Below are positions 60,901 to 64,000 of a stretch of 64,000 nt of DNA, one piece after another; position 1 is the stretch's first letter; each line of letters begins with the position of its first letter. The notes beneath the pieces are model-generated. The model ran no database searches. It saw only the letters and a program-made list of their open reading frames with translations, and was not told the origin of the DNA. The stretch comes from Plecoglossus altivelis. Taxonomy: Eukaryota; Chordata; Actinopteri; Osmeriformes; Plecoglossidae. The position numbers and the translations under genes were made by a program. The stretch is taken from NCBI GenBank assembly GCA_036571765.1, contig BROE01000025.1:5340222-5404221 (forward strand). Reading direction: 5' to 3'.

Positions 60901-63388
60901 GGCAAATAGAGGGTCAATTGAGAGAGAGAGAGCAAGAGACAAAGAGAAAGAGGATGTGTTTTGGAGAGATCCCGTACACAGCAGGGATGTGAAGCTATGG
61001 GAGTTTTCCTTCTCATACCTGCAGCAAAGCTCTGTCTCTATGCAGTCTCTCCTCCAGAGAATCCTGAGGAAGATCTCTAGCTAGCTGCAACTCCTCATTC
61101 CAGTCTGGGGACTACACACACACAAGCACACATTAGAATGGGAAAACAGAGTAAAATATCTTTGGGCACAGCAGACAGTTTCCACAGAAAGCCCACCTGT
61201 GCTGATCCCTGCTCCTCTAGTCTGCTGTAAAGGTTTCTATGTAAGTAGGAGGGAGAAGAGGGACCCAGCCAGCACATGGTATGGTATGGGGTGGGCAACA
61301 TCTCTGCCAGTGGCACCTGGGGTCTACAGTAAGGAAAGGTACATTACCCACAACACACTGCACCCACAAGAAATATTTCTGATTTATTTTGTGGCTGTGG
61401 GTACGTGTGCATGCGTGCGTAAATATGTATATGTGCACATGCGTAGGGTGCAACCTGTTTCTCAGGGTTGCAAGGGCTTGTTTGAAGCCAGGGCTGAAGT
61501 GAGCAAGCAGGTCACTGAGACAATGGCAGACTGGGGTGGACGGGGCAGGACGAGGGTCAAACCCTTCCTCGGTAGACCTGAAAACAGCACACAGAGAATG
61601 AGGGATGTGCAAAATATAGAGGATGTAATGATACTGTACAGACAATAAATAAATAAAGTATATGGTAATACACAGACAGCACACATACAGTACAATTGTA
61701 GAGATATGATACAGTTAATACAAACAAAATATAGATCACACACAGGCAATAATCAGATATTGTGTGGACAATCAGAAAAGGTGTAAGAAAACACAAAGCC
61801 TCTCCTTCACCTGTTATGGTAGAATCCTCGTGAACAGGAGGTGATGTCACACCTGCGACCTTCTAGGGTGAGAACAGTGATGTACAGGAAGTCCCCCTGC
61901 ATTTTCCTGTGACCAGGGGGTGGGTTCCAACAACTGAGTGACAGGTCCCTCAGACAGCAATGAGTCTGATAAGAGAGGGACAGTCTCAAGAGTTTGTGTA
62001 TGTTAGAGTGTACAGGGGGAGACGTGTGTGTTCTTACCTCTGGTTGGGAACTGTGGGGTAGAACGGCTAGTAAGGGTATGTCTGATGACCCAGGGAGGAG
62101 GTACTCTGGAGGAGCTCCATCCTGATTGACTGGCTCTGTCTTGGTATTGCTTGCTGGTAGCTTCACAGCTTTCCCAGGGGCTAAGGGTGGAACACGTTTT
62201 CCAGGTTAGAGAAGCTACTCCTGCACAAAGTGTTGTAAAATCAGCACTGTGTGTGAGTTTGTGTGTGCAAACCAGAAATATGGGTATGTCAGTGTGTTCA
62301 TACTCGCAGTGTGTGTGTGTGAGAGAGAGAATGTGTGTACACACCTGCAGTGTGTGTGAGTATGTGCAGCAGGGTTGGGGAGCGTCCCTCGACTAGAGCG
62401 TCCGGAGTCCTGGCTGCCCTCAGCATCTCCAGAACACGGCCCACATGCTCCCTAGCAGAGCAGGGCGAGTAGGGTTCTACACCAGAGGAGCACATGTTGT
62501 CACATGTTAGTCATGCACAGTCATACAAACGTATGCACACACATACATTCATACACACGCCTGGTCAATCATATGCACATACATCGGCTCACACACTCAC
62601 ACACACCTAGTCACACATGTGTACACACACGCGCGTGCACATTCACACACACAGTTGTATATTTACACATACACATAGACACACAGGCACACACACACAA
62701 AAAGATACACATTGTCTCACACACAGTCACACGTTCATACATGCACAGAAACACACACATAATTTCACCGCCCATACCATGCATTTGCATATTTGGTCAT
62801 AGATTTTCACAAGAACACATGCACCTGCATGCACACAGATACTATCTGGATCAGACTGGTCCGTAAATGCATTGTATTTGAATATTTGTACTTGCATTGA
62901 CATTTTAAAGGGAGAGAGGGGGACAGGAAGCAGGGCGAATAACTTAAAGCCAACATGAGAAAGAGGGAAGGAAACAGGCTAGGATGAAAAGAAGGAAGGA
63001 AAGGGGGGAGGATGAGAGTAGCTCACCTTCCACCAGACGGAGAGTGGCCCCTGGTCTGAAACCTTTCACGCTCTGGATCTCCACCAGGGGCTCAAGGGTC
63101 AGCCCTGCCAGGGCCAGAGACAGACAGGAGCGAGGAAACACCTCCTCTCTGGCCAGGAGGGCCGTTACAACATCCTGGACCAGCCAGAACCTGTGCACCT
63201 GAAAACAGAGACCCATCATGACTAGTTGGACTAGCGTGCATGCTAACAGGAACGTCGGAGCCATTGTTGTGCTTTTACCTGTAGCTCAAACGGCTCAACC
63301 CCGGACCCCTGGATCTTCACAGGAAATGATGCGTTCTCTTCCTGCTTCATTTCAAAATCTCCATTCCCGTTAGTTAGTGTGAGACCAC
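54933..63388 (-). CDS. cluh-like: Clustered mitochondria protein (CLUH) paralogue, 27 exons, 5' end outside the window
   Basis: CLUH proteins bind mRNAs of nuclear-encoded mitochondrial proteins in the cytosol and control mitochondrial distribution. Minus-strand exons: 63388-63279, 63198-63027, 62476-62345, 62180-62038, 61965-61811, 61577-61455, 61323-61197, 61111-61019, 60824-60658, 60576-60391, 60231-59797, 59606-59533, 59425-59321, 59152-59052, 58920-58768, 58676-58614, 58423-58191, 58055-57971, 57712-57559, 57196-57057, 56905-56825, 56715-56590, 56437-56328, 56201-56108, 56039-55911, 55773-55700, 55566-54933; about 1398 residues. Family marks: FELQVHRFWLVQDVV and RLVEEPYS (CLU-N), PPEYLLPGS, CWNPPPGHRKMQGD, DWNEELQLARDLP, ATLTQALHQKGINLRYLGHL, KAAFGPDDVLNLFPIVKH, then TPR repeats (DHPNTIQQYVLLAVY, HGEDHPFAAMLD). 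The 59152 acceptor is chosen for phase and has a poor pyrimidine tract. The protein is clearly more diverged than standard CLUH, so a second teleost paralogue is likely. Confidence 0.92.
60298..60309 (+). repeat. Poly-C run
   Basis: About twelve C bases (CG-interrupted at the end) in the CLUH-like intron between exons 60576-60391 and 60231-59797; prone to sequencing error. Confidence 0.8.
62515..62770 (+). repeat. CA-rich low-complexity tract in a CLUH-like intron
   Basis: Irregular ACACAY repeats with CATACA and CTCACA interspersions, in the intron between exons 63198-63027 and 62476-62345. Long frames here are only TH/HT repeats. Confidence 0.85.
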
Positions 63389-64000
63389 CTGATTAATGGG
63401 GATGAAGAGGAGAGAGAGAGATAAAATACTAAGAAAAGATAGTAGAGAGTGAAAGCCAGACAAAGAGTGTGGGATGTGAGTTGCCATACAGCTCAGCTAA
63501 TCCACTAGGGTCACCCTTGGCAGGATCCTACCTACCTTTAACTGCTCTGCATGAAACATCATGTCATCCATCCAAAAATACAGCCTCCTTGCACGTCATA
63601 AAATTCACTGTACTATGGATGTTTGTTCGATAAGATTAAAAGATTTGATGCAAACTATTCATACACATTCATACATGCAAGACAGAGCATGCTCATTTTG
63701 TATCCTGTGGAATTTGTCCAACAGCAGTAATAGCTGTGACTTCAGGCAGAAGGAGGACCACACCCCACCCTGGCATGTTCACACGACAGCAGGCATGAAG
63801 AAACATACACACTGCCCTTCACACATTGGCCTACATGTCCTTGCAATTATCTATGTGACAAGCAAGCAATCTTTAAGGCTTTATGAGATCCACCTGCACC
63901 TCAAAGTTAGAGCAGGGGTCCTAAACGAATGTCTTTGAATTCCTTAGTAATGGTTCTGAATTCGACCCTAGTGTGTGACATTCCCAGAGCATACAGGGTT
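63389..64000. other. Window edge, upstream intron of the CLUH-like gene
   Basis: The exon ending at 63388 begins with two bases that need a single base from an earlier exon, so the gene continues beyond the window. I found no further exon in these 612 bases. Confidence 0.6.

Noticed and set aside
1..64000. tRNA, rRNA or other structured RNA genes
   Set aside because: No tRNA box A/B pair, rRNA segment or snRNA-like sequence was recognised on either strand; a covariance-model scan would settle it.

Overview
This is a stretch of a vertebrate nuclear genome, almost certainly a ray-finned fish. Genes are split into many short exons with GT..AG introns, CA/CT microsatellites are dense, and the encoded proteins match vertebrate families from end to end. 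Several interspersed repeats resemble families I know from pike and salmonid DNA, so a protacanthopterygian fish (pike or salmonid relative) is my best guess. That placement is an inference.

Six protein-coding genes can be built exon by exon with matching splice phases. (1) slc4a5, electrogenic Na+/HCO3- cotransporter NBCe2, plus strand, 69-15623, 25 exons, about 1140 aa, apparently complete. (2) ogfod2, a 2-oxoglutarate/Fe(II) oxygenase, minus strand, 17127-18874, 7 exons, 352 aa, complete. (3) star, steroidogenic acute regulatory protein, minus strand, 20573-23196, 7 exons, 286 aa, complete, with a TATA box and SF-1-like sites upstream. (4) A G protein-coupled receptor kinase of the GRK4/5/6 subfamily, minus strand, 26904-49302, 16 exons, 581 aa, complete, with a 15.6 kb first intron. 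(5) srrd, SRR1-like protein, plus strand, 50438-52237, 7 exons, 309 aa, complete. (6) A divergent clustered-mitochondria (CLUH) paralogue, minus strand, 54933 to beyond 63388, 27 exons seen; its 5' end lies outside the window.

Layout: slc4a5 and ogfod2 converge tail to tail. ogfod2, star and the GRK gene lie in a row on the minus strand. The GRK gene and srrd are head to head about 1.1 kb apart. A decayed non-LTR retrotransposon (about 52.43-54.63 kb) separates srrd from the 3' end of the CLUH-like gene. The six genes do not form an obvious pathway. Two of them act at mitochondria (star in cholesterol import, cluh in mRNAs for mitochondrial proteins), but I read that as coincidence.

The least ordinary DNA is inside GRK intron 1. 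It holds an old 2.2 kb inverted-repeat (foldback) structure with about 1 kb arms, one arm of which carries a later insertion flanked by CTTGCT. It also holds a second copy of that insertion, a reverse-orientation copy of about 80 bp of star intron 6, a fish-type interspersed repeat, and a 20-bp minisatellite. A second point of interest is a possible alternative 3' end of slc4a5 that would replace the PDZ-ligand-like C-terminus.
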